A program made the position numbers and the translations under genes. From the NCBI RefSeq assembly GCF_034702125.1, contig NC_085878.1:21786002-21850001 (forward strand): a stretch of 64,000 bases of DNA. Direction: 5' to 3'. Positions within the stretch are counted from its first letter, which is position 1; every line of letters begins with the position of its first letter. The notes beneath the pieces are model-generated. The model was not told where the DNA came from and ran no database searches. It saw only the letters and a list, made by a program, of their open reading frames with translations. Below are positions 24,976-38,298 of the stretch, piece by piece. Source of the stretch: Engraulis encrasicolus (lineage: Eukaryota; Chordata; Actinopteri; Clupeiformes; Engraulidae).

Positions 24976-25165
24976 AGATTCGATACAATACGATGCGATA
25001 TGATACAATGTGATAGAATATGGTATGATACGATACGATACGATACGATACGCTACGCGATACGATACGATACGATACGATACGATACGATACGATACGA
25101 TACAATACGACACGGCACAGCACGATATCACGCGATACCATACCATACGATACGTTTGTATTCAA
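24976..25165. repeat. (GATAC)n pentanucleotide array
   Basis: About 190 bp of GATAC units. The centre (25027-25101) is nearly perfect, with diverged units (GATGC, GATAT, AATAC) on both sides. Confidence 0.96.
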
Positions 25166-25234
25166 TATCTTTACAGAGGATAATTACATGTATTGAGTGG
25201 TCCCGTTAGAGGGGTGGGAGTGGGGGGGCAGTGA

Positions 25235-25530
25235 AGGAGAGAGGGGCATAAAGTATAGGAGGAGGGGTAAAAGTAAAGAAGAGGGGGCAGAAAGTACAGG
25301 ATAGAGGGGGCAGAAATTAAAGGAGATGTAGGGGGGGGGGCATAAAGCATAGGAGAAGGGGGCAAAGTAAAGAAGAGGGGGCAGAAATTAAAGGAGATGT
25401 AGGGGGGGCATAAAGCATAGGAGAAGGGGGCAAAGTAAAGAAGAGGGGGCAGAAATTAAAGGAGATGTAGGGGGGGGGGCATAAAGCATAGGAGAAGGGG
25501 GCAAAGTAAATGAAAGGAGGGGCAGAAAGG
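25235..25530. repeat. Minisatellite with units of about 70 bp
   Basis: About four tandem units containing GGGCATAAAGCATAGGAGAA, GGGGGCAAAGTAAAGAAGAG and GGCAGAAATTAAAGGAGATG. The two central units (about 25338 and 25407) are nearly identical, and the outer ones are diverged. Confidence 0.9.
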
Positions 25531-25589
25531 CAGAGCTCATTAGTATGCATGCCTGCATGTTTTTCTTTTTTCTTTCTCTTTTTTTGTCA

Positions 25590-25860
25590 TTGACTTGTGT
25601 ACTGAGGACAAGCCCCGCAGGGCCCGACTCTTTTATTAGTCAATGAGGAGGATTATCTCTTTCAATCGCACCACCACTCGCCCCATTATACGCATTCGAT
25701 TTTGATAAACGTTCCCTCCGTTCGTTATCCGTCCCTCGCATCGGCTAATATTATGCGATTACGTAATTGAATGGACGTAATGAAAAGCAGAGATGAGTTA
25801 TCTACCCCGCACATGCGGGGAGGCTGCGCTTTAGCCAAGATGTAGCCCCATTGTTTACAG
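25590..25860. promoter_or_regulatory. Candidate conserved non-coding element
   Basis: A complex, non-repetitive block between repeats that keeps many CpGs (CCCCGCAGGGCCCGACTC, TACGCATTCG, CCGTTCGTTATCCGTCCCTC, TTATGCGATTACGTAATTGA). It has homeodomain-like TTATTAG and TTACGTAATT motifs and no open frame. This composition is typical of conserved enhancers around developmental genes; ascl1b lies 22 kb away. Conservation was not tested. Confidence 0.35.
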
Positions 25861-25905
25861 TGTAAAGAGAGAGAAGCAAACATACTGTTCATGCTTTTGT
25901 GAGGA

Positions 25906-26353
<448 letters not shown>

Positions 26354-26514
26354 CCACACCCCTTGGGGATGCTCCCTAGAGTAAGGTGGAATGGGGCAAC
26401 AGGAACACTGGAATGCAAACACACCGCTTTGCTACAGCATGGTGCGCAGTGTGTAAGGGGGCAGGTGCGGACACAGGAATAGAGTACATCCACATACTTA
26501 GCAAGTAAACAAAG

Positions 26515-26515
26515 G

Positions 26516-26585
<70 letters not shown>
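26515..26585. repeat. (GT)n-(GA)n compound array
   Basis: Short GT run followed by GA. Confidence 0.97.
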
Positions 26586-26588
<3 letters not shown>

Positions 26589-26589
26589 T

Positions 26590-28165
<1,576 letters not shown>

Positions 28166-28169
28166 AGAC

Positions 28170-28670
28170 AGAGGTCGAGGGAGTGTCGGGTCGGGTTGGA
28201 GGCTGGGGCCCAGCCCTGTCCCTCCCCCTCCACTCTGGGCACCAGTAGCCCCTCTGTGTTGCCCCTCTGGAAGGGGAGGGGCCGGTCCAGCCCCCCATTG
28301 CACCGGCCCCGCAACAATAAACTGGTGTCCATTCACGCCTGGAGTGGCTACACATTGCTGCATTTTAGCGTCCCACAAAGGTAACGCACTGATATTGAAT
28401 GGTCTTAGTTCCTGGGCCTTTGAAAGTGTCTTAGCATTCACCAGCACAAGAATATAAGGGGGTAAAATGGATGGACTTCAGCGCAATTCGTCGCTGGAGC
28501 ATGACAATTATTTCAGGGCCTCTCTCTTAGACCTGAAAGAGCTGAAGAAGAAGAAAAAGTGGGTTTTGGAAACCTTTTCTTTGTGGCCGGGCCTTTTTGA
28601 TAGACTGACGTGGATGTTAATGTCGGTAGGAGTGAAATGCACTATAGCGTGTGCCTCGGTTTAGCAAAAG
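28170..28670. other. Unique block, possible non-coding conserved sequence
   Basis: A GC-rich part (28190-28310) and then a complex part (CAACAATAAACTGGTGTCCA, ATTCACGCCTGGAGTGGCTA, AGCATGACAATTATTTCAGG). No reading frame with coding character. It may be cis-regulatory DNA of the ascl1b domain; untested. Confidence 0.3.
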
Positions 28671-28678
28671 AAAAAAGA

Positions 28679-28871
<193 letters not shown>

Positions 28872-29111
28872 GCATACAGTCTAAGAGTCTGAAATGCTTT
28901 TGAGTTAAATCTTTTCATAGCAGATGTGGGTGAATGCAGAATTTAGTTAATGGTTGAAAAAAAACAACAATTGTGACTTTGTATTTTTGTATGATATTGT
29001 CATTGAGCACTGGGCACACAACTTGTTCTGCGACCCTGTGTTGTTGTAGTCACTTGTTCGCATTCAAGGTCTTAATTTTTATTATTGTCACTCTTACAGT
29101 AGGCGTATATA

Positions 29112-29286
29112 CAGTGGTGTAGTCTACTTTTTTGTGGTGGGTATAATGTATATTTTAGAATTTTTTGAGGTGAGTATACTGTATATATTTGTGCTGTTCT
29201 AAATAATGGGTCAATCAATTTTATGTGGGTATACGGAAATTCCTGACATTTTGAAGTGGGTATACTGCGTATAGACTACACCACTG
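29112..29286. mobile_element. hAT-like miniature element (175 bp)
   Basis: Inverted ends CAGTGGTGTAGTCTAC (29112) and TAGACTACACCACTG (ending 29286). The flanks CGTATATA (29104-29111) and AGTGTATA (29287-29294) match at 6 of 8 positions, an aged 8-bp duplication. The interior has repeated GTGGGTATAC-type motifs and is non-coding. Confidence 0.75.
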
Positions 29287-29289
29287 AGT

Positions 29290-31080
29290 GTATAGGACAT
29301 TTGAGAAAATTGAAATGCCATTTCTCTACTCTGCGACTGAACAGGGCATTGTAATACACTGGTCTGGTGTGTGTCATGCGCAGGGGTGTCCATGTTCTGC
29401 GTTTGTCCACCACCAGAGCCTCCGCCACCTCCGTCGTGCCCTCTATGGCGTAGGCCATGCGCCACATACACAAGGGGGACATGACCTCGAATTATGCTCT
29501 GATTGTACCCCAAAACCATCCACAGTCCTTTTAGCAAACCCCCCTCCCTCCCCAAACCACCGGCCCCCCTACCCCACCCTTCCTCTCCTCACCCCCCTTC
29601 TGGATATAAAAAAGAAAAGAAAGAAAAAAGAGTCCCTGTTGCGACGAGGCACGATCGAGAAGAATGAAACGTTCCTGGCGCACAATTGCAAGCATTTTTT
29701 TTTTGGTGCCGTGGCGAGGTGCATTGCCTGATTGTGGTGCGTGGAGAAACCTCATTTGGGCTCTTTCATGGCGGGGCTGATTGAGCTTTCTTCAGGATTT
29801 GCCATGGTTGTCTTGTCATCATGCAGCTGGTCTTTCAGCCAATGGCAGGCCTCCTGAAGGGCCTGGTCCTTAGGGGAGCCGGGCGCTGCATTATACACCC
29901 TATAAGAGCATGACGCCTCTCATTAACTAATGTTATTGCAGGGAGAGATTTTTTTTGTACGTCTCCTCTCTCCCCCTGACTCTCCCCCAACAGTCCCCTC
30001 TTCATGCTCTCAATTCAAACAATTGCTTTTCATTTCGCCTGTATGCCTCTCAAACCTTACCCCACACCCCTCCTTCACTCCAAACTGCACTAAACTTTTA
30101 CACACGTTTTGAATGGTCGCATTGCACACATGGATTGCTGTCTACCACTTTGTTTTCATTGAATTCCTTAGTCCCATGTTTGTGTGAAATATCTTCAAAG
30201 TCAACATGTCTCCCCAAAGCAGACACAGAGAGAAGAGAGAGAGAAAGTGAGGGGTGTCAAGTGAGAGTCAGAAACAGACAGACATAGAAAGAGAGAATCA
30301 GAGAAGACATTCCGGTCTAGTATAATATTCTAATGGAGAAAATACAAAAGCTGGAAAGTCCTTGAAATCAAAAGTTTTTCCGTAGTGACGTTCTCGTCTG
30401 GCATAATGATTTAATGCCAGATGCTTAGTGATGCTGCAGACTTTGTCTTTGTTGCTAACTGCATATCATTTTTGACAAGTGGAAGAGACACGCTCACACT
30501 ATTGCCTGACCATTTTCCAAAAGTTGCTTAAGTTTTTTTTTAAGTAAACATTTTTAAAGTTTTTTCCCTGGGTGCAGAATCCAACATAAAAAAATCCATC
30601 CAGTACGCGTTCTTCTTCCAAAGTAGGCTATAATACTTACCAGCCCCAGATAATAAGAACTATGACTCCCTCAGTCTTCCATGGCAACATGAGACAGAGG
30701 TTTAGGCCCTGTGGGTGTGGTATAAAACTAGGCAGCTCTGCAAAAACCTATCCAAAAGACACAGGCTCCCTCCTCTCCTCAGTGGTAAAGTCAACACGTT
30801 GTCAGAGGTCAGCCTGGGCACATGCTGGGGTCACAGTCCCTGTGACTGCCACCCCTCCTTCCTCTCCCCAGGCTCTCTTTGCCCCCTTGCCGCCCTGACA
30901 AACGCCAGGGGTACTAGACAGCCAGGACCCAGTGATGGTGTCATTATCTCTCCACTCCAGTCTCTGAAGTGTGGAGCTGGGTTGTGGTGCTGATGGAGCC
31001 AGGGTAGATTTAAGGGTGCTGGTCAGTTTGAAGTATTCTTATACTTTAATCCTCCAGCCTCATTAAGAGCTACATTAACC
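29290..31080. other. Intergenic; several unique blocks, no gene
   Basis: No exon or transposon is recognised. 29740-29940 is a complex unique segment (GCTGCATTATACACCCTATA, CATTAACTAATGTTATTGCA) that could be a conserved non-coding element. 30210-30300 is GA-rich. Confidence 0.35.
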
Positions 31081-31123
31081 CACACACACACGCACGCACG
31101 CACGCACGCACGCACGCACTGTG

Positions 31124-31172
<49 letters not shown>
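31081..31172. repeat. (CA)n / (CGCA)n array
   Basis: CA flanks a CGCA tetranucleotide core (31091-31120) that keeps its CpGs. Confidence 0.95.
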
Positions 31173-31175
<3 letters not shown>

Positions 31176-31613
31176 ACTTCTCTCTCCGTGAAACAGGGGA
31201 GGCCAGGAGGTAAAGCAGCACTTCTCGTCACCCACTCATCTCATCTCATCCCATCTCATCCCAGCTAATCTCACTCCTCCAAACAGATGAGGAGGTCACT
31301 GGGAATGGCCACAAATCCGCATCTCAGCACCTAAAGCACAGGGCCTCCTCTACCTCAAGTGCCTACTCATGGCCTGGTCATCAACATGGCTAAAGGATGA
31401 TAATGCTATCTAATATACTTCTCGAGCGTTCACAGTCTCCAGTCTAAAGCTGAGCTCTGCCCTGCAGACGAGCAATAGGCCTAACTTTAATGAAGATCTG
31501 TCTTGGCTGACTGAGGGCGTGGTGGTGTTTCACTGGCATTGCTCTCAAACTCATTGAAATCATTCACTGTTTGGGGTTCTTTGGCATATATTTTAGATTT
31601 TATGGGTAAATAT

Positions 31614-32196
31614 TAGGGCTGTAAAAATTGATACGATTAATCACGATTCGATTAATCAGTTTTTCAGCGTGATTATTTTTTTAAATTGTGACAAGAGTTT
31701 GCAAGCATTCCCAGCATAAAGGCCCATGTAATTTGAGGATTTAGAGCCTGAGGGACTTTAGTGGCTTTTTTGACAAGAATGAGTTCTATATGTAAGGGAC
31801 AACGGGCAACAAGGTGACCGGTTCCACAAAGTTAATGGTGAGGCAGCAGCGGCGAGGCACCAGAGTTTGCAGCCGCCTCGGCCTCGCCATTAACTTTGTG
31901 GAACCGATCTCATTATGCCGCTTATCTATTAGGGTAGGGTAATTTTTTCATCTATTACTGCCTGTAACGTTGTAGGAGCCATGGCAACAGTAGAATCTTG
32001 TGAGCAAGATAGACGCGTCGCTACGCGAACATCTAACTTAAACGCGTCTAGAGTCTTTGTTTGGAATACCGAAGTTGTGATTATTTAATTTTCTGTAGAT
32101 GATGTGCATGGTTTCCACAGCATTATCCCTTAGTGGTAATTGATTAACTAAAATGATTAATAGCGATCAAAAAAAAGGAATCATTTGACAGGCCTA
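31614..32196. mobile_element. hAT-type non-autonomous element (583 bp) with nested inverted repeat
   Basis: It begins TAGGGCTGTAAAAATTGATA with GATTAATC motifs and ends TTTGACAGGCCTA. The flanks GTAAATAT (31606-31613) and GTAAATAC (32197-32204) form an 8-bp duplication with one mismatch. Subterminal GATTAATC / GATTAATAGCGATC motifs resemble fish hAT elements. Inside is a second inverted repeat: GGTTCCACAAAGTTAATGGT (about 31821) and ATTAACTTTGTGGAACC (about 31889-31905), with a GC-rich loop. Confidence 0.8.
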
Positions 32197-32204
32197 GTAA
32201 ATAC

Positions 32205-33530
32205 TGGATACAAAAATCTCTGTCAGTCTTGGTGGCCCACTTGAAAGGCCACCACCTTCAAAGATGTTAGAAACCAAATACAGTTTTCCAGCCTCCTCTG
32301 CAGTACAAAATAATGACACGCCACTTAATAATTATGACAAACTGAAATTTCCATATAATTATAAAATGACTGATAATGTAATTTATGATGTCATATTAGC
32401 ATAACTAAGACTTCTGCAAACGGTGAGTAAGGTGCAAAGCAATGAAAAATTAGTCCTCCATTCATGATACCGCTCTCTCACACACACACACACTGGTCTG
32501 CTCTTCAGTACCCATGGCTGAATCAAAGGGCATGAGTGCTGAGTAATTAGGCTTTTTGTTCATGTTAATTAGACGCTTTTTTGCCAGACCGAGATCATCT
32601 AGTGCCAGCATTGTCTCTCTATGAAAAGGGCAGTCCCTCAAAGTCAAAACTTAGGGCTCTGGGACAAAGCTCTGTGCCTCCCTTCCCCCAATAGTAAGTT
32701 CACTGGTGCAGCTTTCAATTGGCCATCATCATTTTTCACCCACATTAGCCACAGTTGTCAGGAATATGCGAAGTGACTAAAAGGATAGAAAGGAAATATG
32801 TTTGAAATATGAATGTGTTTGTGAGATTTGTGCTTGCTGAGTGCAAGAAACATTTCTGGTGTTGATTTTGAACACAGAAAGTTTAAAACCATATTGTAGT
32901 GTGGAATATTGGAGTATTGTATACCTGATTTTCCCAGTTCAATCTGTTTGACCTCTCAGTTGTAAAAAAAGAACATTCATTTTACAGTCTATGAAAACAC
33001 GTCGCAGCAGATGTATGATGGGGACCAAAAAAGTTTTCAAAAAAGTAGGATGAATCTAAAGCAGGCCACAAGAGTGAGCAAGGAGAGCAGACAAAGCATT
33101 TTTTATGAGAAGAAATGTGTGGGAAAAAACACATGTAATAATAATGTATCAAGTATTTCGCTTAAGTTCAATTGGCTTTTTTTACAGGTTGTGATCACTT
33201 AAAAGTGTCCTCTACAGTCAGAATGTGGGCAGAAAAGGGAATGGACGGAACTAAAACGGATCACAAGACTGGACTGCGGAGTACAGAGCAGAGCGATTGG
33301 AACTCCCATGTAACTAAACATGTAAAGTTACAAAAGATTACATGAGTGAGGCATCAGACACAGCAAAGGGAAGGCTGCACAGAGGGAGCGTTTGGAACCC
33401 CCACTGCTACACTAACCTCCTCTTACTGCTGTTGTTCTTGCACTTAAATGGCTGTCCTGTTTCCGTCTATCTATGCATAGGATGGAGAGAAACTAATTTA
33501 TTTTCCTTTGTATAGATGGGTTCTAAAATG
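32205..33530. other. Intergenic, AT-rich; no feature identified
   Basis: Unique sequence without a convincing exon or repeat. 32400-32660 is complex (TTAATTAGACGC, CCGAGATCATCTAG) and could be conserved; untested. Confidence 0.35.
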
Positions 33531-33534
33531 TTGT

Positions 33535-34370
33535 TTTCCCCTGGCTGCGCGACCCTGGTTGCGCACAACTCAACCTCTGATTGATGGAAATCGCTGTCGG
33601 TCAAAAAATTAGCTCATGTGGTTGGCTGCCAGTGTCATGCCCCTCCTCACAACACTGTGTTTATAAACAAAACAAAAACATGTATTTCCAGTGCATGTGA
33701 GGACAATAAGTGGACAATAACACTGAGTAAGTTTGACTTCAGAGGCCCAACTGAGGGCCATGAGAGTGGCGCGAGGCAATGCATGCTGAGGCGAGGCGAG
33801 ACGAGGCGAAGTGTGGAGTGCGCTTGGACCCCCACTCCCACCCCCCAACCATCGCCCACTCGCCTAATTGGCCTCCCAGGGCTCTCAGTCATTCACCTCC
33901 CTCGCTCTGTTCGCTGGGCCAACCAAAGTCACATCTCCACAATAGAAGCTGTGGCTTTCCGCCTTTCTAGACATTTTTAGTGTTGGTAGGATTGTTTGTT
34001 ATAACTGGAATGAGATTGACTAAGTAGTGTGTTGGAGAAGAATGAAGAATGTGATTTCTTCAGGATTTTTCTGTTGTTGTTGTTGTTGTTGTTGTGCAAA
34101 GAAGTAAAGCCTTCCATTGTGGAAAAAGAACGTATCTAGAATTTCCCTGTGAACTGATATTCTACAAACAGAAACTGTCTTGAGCACAATGGCAAAGCCA
34201 GGCCATTTTTTAACCCTTTTGAGACCGTATGAAAGGACTTATTTCATTACCTTTCCTTTGAAACTTCTGTGTGCACAAACCTTTCTATGACCCAATTGTG
34301 GTGGTCACCTTTGCCCAAACCGCTTTAACTTATTTTTTGTTTAACCATGGCAACTTTTGATAGATGACTT
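33535..34370. other. Intergenic; GTT run, possible old repeat
   Basis: 33540-33660 (GCTGCGCGACCCTGGTTGCG, GTGGTTGGCTGCCAGTGTCA) has the feel of a dispersed fish repeat, but I cannot delimit it. A (GTT)n run is at 34073-34094. Confidence 0.3.
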
Positions 34371-34374
34371 AAAG

Positions 34375-35060
34375 ATGATCCAGTTATCTTATTTACTAAT
34401 TAGCAGCGAAGGAATTCGCCTCCGCGTCTGCCCTTCCTGACCCCCCAAGAGAGGCCAGAGTCACCAAGACCACTCTAATTTCCTTAAGAGGAGAATAGGA
34501 GCGAGGCAAAAGTAATTCGATTGTCACACCACCGGTCCATATGGTACCGAGCTTCAGGCATTCAGGGGATCTCGGCAACCAAGGGGCTATTTTTCCTCTC
34601 ACAATTGCAAGCGTTTCTTGGAAAGAAGGAAAAAAAGAGAGAGAGAGAGACTGTGTGTGTGTGAGTGAGCAAGAGAGGACAAAAAAGAAGACGGAACAGA
34701 CAAAAACAAACAGCCAGAATCTAGTTAGGGGGAATAATAGTGAAGGTAAACAATAAGGGGGGAAATCTAGTGACCCACGGAAAACACCATCAAATGGCAC
34801 CAGCTCTTTTTTGGGTCACGCTAAAAGTGTCTGTGTGTCTTTTTTTGTGTGTGCAGCACTGCTGCCTGGTTGAGATAAGGCTCAATGGATACAAGACTCG
34901 ATTACCATTATTGTGCAAGATCAGGGTTAGTATTTTCCAGCTGCACTTTATGTTTCTTCTCCAGGCTTTGTCATTCAGCGCTTGGTGCTAGCGTTTAACT
35001 GATAACAGGGATTAGTGGGGTTTGAATTTATTGCAGCCACAAGGCGGTTATTGTCGCTTT
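34375..35060. promoter_or_regulatory. Candidate conserved non-coding block
   Basis: Complex unique sequence (TTACTAATTAGCAGCGAAGG, TTCGCCTCCGCGTCTGCC, CTCACAATTGCAAGCGTTTC, TCATTCAGCGCTTGGTGC) with homeodomain-type ATTAG sites and no open frame of coding character. Assignment as a regulatory element of ascl1b is inference. Confidence 0.3.
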
Positions 35061-35397
35061 TTGGGGGTGTAAGTTGGATGACCACAAGGTGAAAGTTTTC
35101 CCATGCAGCTTTGCCTGAATGTGGCATTGTCATGTTATGCCCTTATGGGACCGAAATGTATTTTAATTATTTTAAATCGGTTACAAGTGACGTGAAGTCA
35201 TGAATTTCTCCATTTCCCTTACAAAATACCATGATCTGCACACAGGTGTCATGTGGACCAGAATTGTATTATTCAAGCACATGGCTTGGCATCATCTACG
35301 GTACAAGGATGTCTTTGAGTAATGCTGCCTTGATTTATTTTCTTCACACATTTCTGAGCCCAAATATATTGTTTCTTAAACGCCTTAAAAGCCTTAA

Positions 35398-35851
35398 AGG
35401 GGCACTGTGTAATATATTTTGCCGTTTCTCTCCAGAATTCATGATGTCCATTCATAAATGTTACACTTTTCACAAATACTTACCACTACCACCAAATTCT
35501 AAGTATTCATTAAAACTGGGAAAACTGCACTTTTCATACAGAGGAGAGGAGAGGAGAGGAGAGGAGAGGAGAGGAGAGGAGAGGAGAGGAGAGGAGAGGA
35601 GAGGAGAGGAGAGGAGAGGAGAGGAGAGGAGAGGAGAGGAGAGGAGAGGAAAGGAGAGGAGAGGAGGCTCTCCATGTGTGACATTTTGAATTTGAATTGA
35701 CATTTTTAGCTGTAAAACGTACTGTACTGTGGTCATATACCAGTAAATATTAATGTATTATTCAGTAAATGTTCATGAAAAGATCAAATTTGTTTCAATT
35801 AGCAGCAAAGTTGCAATACCCACTCTGGCCACCATCTTACACAGTGCACCT
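35398..35851. mobile_element. TTAA-type miniature element, copy 1, carrying a (GGAGA)n array
   Basis: Inverted ends AGGGGCACTGTGTAA and TTACACAGTGCACCT, with TTAA on both sides (35394-35397 and 35852-35855). The interior shares AATTCATG-TGTCCATTCA, ATACTTACCAC-ACCA-CAAATT, TTTTTAGCTG and TTCATGAAAA blocks with the copy at 39732-40111. A GGAGA pentanucleotide expansion (35540-35666) sits where the other copy has AAAAGGGGGATCTTCTCC. A TTAA target suggests a piggyBac or Kolobok-related MITE. Confidence 0.85.
35540..35666. repeat. (GGAGA)n pentanucleotide array
   Basis: About 25 units, nearly perfect, wholly inside the TTAA-type miniature element. Confidence 0.98.
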
Positions 35852-35859
35852 TTAAGGTT

Positions 35860-36340
35860 TCAAACCACTAACCACAAATCACTGACATCTAATGAAACTT
35901 GAGTTCATCTGTGTAGTACATATACCACAAGTGTTTGAACACTGGAACAAAAGTGGAAGAAATACATCTCCAATACATAAAAGACCATCTGTGTGTTTCA
36001 TGTGGTCCATGTCATAAACTCTAGTTTGTCGTTGTTTCAGAGTGAATCGTCGCCAGCTAGCTTGATAATAAAACACCAACATACTGTGTGACATTGAGGC
36101 CCCCTGCCTTCCTCTCCTCGACGCCGCTACAATAAGCAGGACTCGGACTCTAAGTAAACAGGGAAGCCATTAGACGTCACAATAGGCTTGAATGCGAGTC
36201 TTGCTTTAATTGTGCCTCAGGCGCCACAGAATGGTACCATGCTTTGGAGGGGGGTGGGTTAATTAAACTTTGGAAAGGACTCAAGGTGCATCTGCACTAA
36301 ATGACCCTCCAGCTGAATAGAGGGATTAGGCTTGTGGCAA
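35860..36340. promoter_or_regulatory. Candidate conserved non-coding block
   Basis: 36090-36330 is complex unique sequence (CTCGACGCCGCTACAATAAG, GAAGCCATTAGACGTCACAA with a CRE-like GACGTCA, GGGTTAATTAAACTTTGG). No open frame. Possible enhancer; conservation untested. Confidence 0.3.
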
Positions 36341-36361
36341 GAACAGGTTCATTAGAGAGAT

Positions 36362-36459
36362 GGGGGGGGGGGGGGGGGGTTACAGACAGAGTCGTGTGTG
36401 AAGGAGGAGGAGACAGAAAGGGGGAGAGAATGAAAGAGTGAAAGAGAGCACGAGAGAGA

Positions 36460-36541
<82 letters not shown>
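36362..36541. repeat. G18 homopolymer and (GA)n array
   Basis: Eighteen consecutive G at 36362-36379, then purine-rich sequence and a GA run at about 36437-36541, all purine on the plus strand. Confidence 0.96.
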
Positions 36542-36545
<4 letters not shown>

Positions 36546-36559
36546 CACCCAATTACTAT

Positions 36560-37225
36560 ATTATATACTATATTACACCCAATTTTTATAAGTATTTTTA
36601 AGTCTTTCTGCATACTTTTTGTGGAGTTAGAAACTGGAATGTCAAAATTCGTCCTGTTCCTCAATTCAATTTGCGGTAGGGGCGTCTAGATTTCTAGCAA
36701 TGGTGAAGAACCTTTTTTAAAATCCTGGTTCCGGATCGAGATCTGATCACCACCAACATTTCATCACTTGTTCCTTTTGTCATTTCCAACAACTCCACAA
36801 AGTTTCATCCAAATCCGTGCATAGCTTTTTGAGTTATCCTGCTGACAAACAGACAGACATCCAGACAAACAAGACAGACAAACAGACAGACAAACCAGTG
36901 TGAACAAAAACATAACCTCCTTGGCAGAGGTAATTAGAAAAGCTGTTCGATAGAACATTTGACTATGTTACACCCAAATATTTTTCAAGTATTTCTGCTT
37001 TGTTATTGTGGCGAAACTGGAATGTCAAAATTCAACCTATAATGAAGAATCTTTTCAAAATTCCTGGATCCGGATCAAAATGTAATAACTTGTTCCTTTT
37101 GTCAATTCCAACAACTCAAAATCTATTCATCACTTTTTGAGTTATCCCGCTGCAAGGGACAAACAGACAGACAAACAAACCAACGCAACCTAGACCATAA
37201 CCTGCTCCTTGGCGGAGAGATAATA
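36560..37225 (-). repeat. Dispersed CCAAGGAGGTTATG repeat, copies B and C in tandem
   Basis: Two inverted relatives of the repeat at 22876-23275, head to tail. Each starts (plus strand) with TTACACCCAA, continues with GAAACTGGAATGTCAAAATT, TCCGGATC and CACTTTTTGAGTTATCC-like blocks plus GACAAACAGACAGACA, and ends with CATAACCTCCTTGGCAGAGG or its variant CATAACCTGCTCCTTGGCGG. Copy B is about 36560-36935 and copy C about 36945-37225. Confidence 0.75.
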
Positions 37226-37614
37226 ATCAGGAGTTTTGATGATGTCTTCTCTGTGTGGGCTGCAGTAACACTAGTACACCACTCTACCACTCAGATTCAA
37301 CTTGTCAAATTGGGGGCAAATCATGATGATGTTTATGGTCTGTAAATTATGCTTGGCACCACTGGTGGCGTGCTATAAAATATTCAAGGTCAATGAATAA
37401 CCATAATGGGAGGCTGTGCACTGCAATTACCAGGCAGATGGCAAACAGGTTGGCATCCAGTCTTGAGTGCTTGTAAAGTATTTTATTGGGCGTGGTTAGC
37501 CAGCCCATAATACAACACTGGGCTGTAAAGGGCCTGCAGACTTTAGCCCATGCTATGACAACTGGACATCAAGTGGTGGACCACTGCTGCTGGTGCTTTA
37601 GGGGCTTTAGGGTA

Positions 37615-37725
37615 CAGCAGGAGTGGGGAACCCATGTCTCGAGGGCCATTTGCGGCCCTTGAGGACGTTTTATCTGGTCCGAGATATAATTTTCATGTCA
37701 GCAAATATGCAAACTGCTTTCGCTA
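37615..37725. repeat. hAT-like repeat relic
   Basis: CAGGAGTGGGGAACCCATGT followed by GAGGGCCATTTGCGGCCCTT resembles the left end of hAT (Charlie-like) elements. The right end is not found, because the SINE at 37736 follows. Confidence 0.4.
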
Positions 37726-37735
37726 AATGACTACT

Positions 37736-37929
37736 GGTGGGGCAGACGTGGCCTAGAGGTTAAGGAGAGGGCCTTCCACTCCCTGAAGCCATGACTGAGG
37801 TGCCCTTGAGCAAGGCACCTAACCCCACACTGCTCCAGGGACTGTAACCAATACCCTTTTCTTGAAAAAGTAATTGTAAGACGCTGTGAATTTAAAAAAA
37901 GCATCAGCTAAGTGTAATGTAATGTAATA
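37736..37929 (+). repeat. tRNA-derived SINE
   Basis: tRNA-like head with an A-box-type GTGGCCTAGAGGTTAAGGAG, then CCATGACTGAGGTGCCCTTG, AGCAAGGCACCTAACCCC, TGCTCCAGGGACTGTAACCA and the tail AAGTGTAATGTAATGTAAT. The B-box segment is deleted. Same family as 18050-18212. Confidence 0.85.
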
Positions 37930-38290
37930 CAAATTGTCCCCCCACTTAATATGGATTAACTGTATTGAGGAGAAACCAATGCATTTTCTTCTTCCCTTTC
38001 AATCAGCTTTGGCATCGTCCTCCTTCCATAAAAACACAGGGTGAACAATTGGCTCTTTCATTTGGTCATCAAAATGTAACGGGCCACTAGCAAGTTGTTT
38101 TAGTTCTGTTGACACACAAGTGGTTGTGACATCTGTACCTCCACCACAGAGCTTTATTTCCTTTGTGATATCTGAGGTGGGAGATGAAAGAAAGGAATTA
38201 ATAATTAACCAGCATCTCCAGCTCCCCCACGACTATACCCTCAGTGCCCCCTTTCCTCAATGTTCACTGCTGACTTCTCCATCCAGTACA
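37930..38290. other. Unique sequence, nothing identified
   Basis: No exon or repeat recognised. Confidence 0.4.
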
Positions 38291-38298
38291 GCCCCCTG

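Noticed and set aside
24890..25209. Open frames with repeated Ile-Arg-Tyr-Asp-Thr or Val-Ser-Tyr-Arg-Ile
   Set aside because: Pentanucleotide (GATAC)n array read in frame; not a repeat protein.
25235..25530. Possible CRISPR-like array (repeated 70-bp units)
   Set aside because: The units are contiguous with no unique spacers, in a eukaryotic genome; it is a minisatellite.
37736..37775. Functional tRNA gene at the SINE head
   Set aside because: Only the A-box half is tRNA-like, the B-box is deleted and no cloverleaf can be drawn; it belongs to the SINE.
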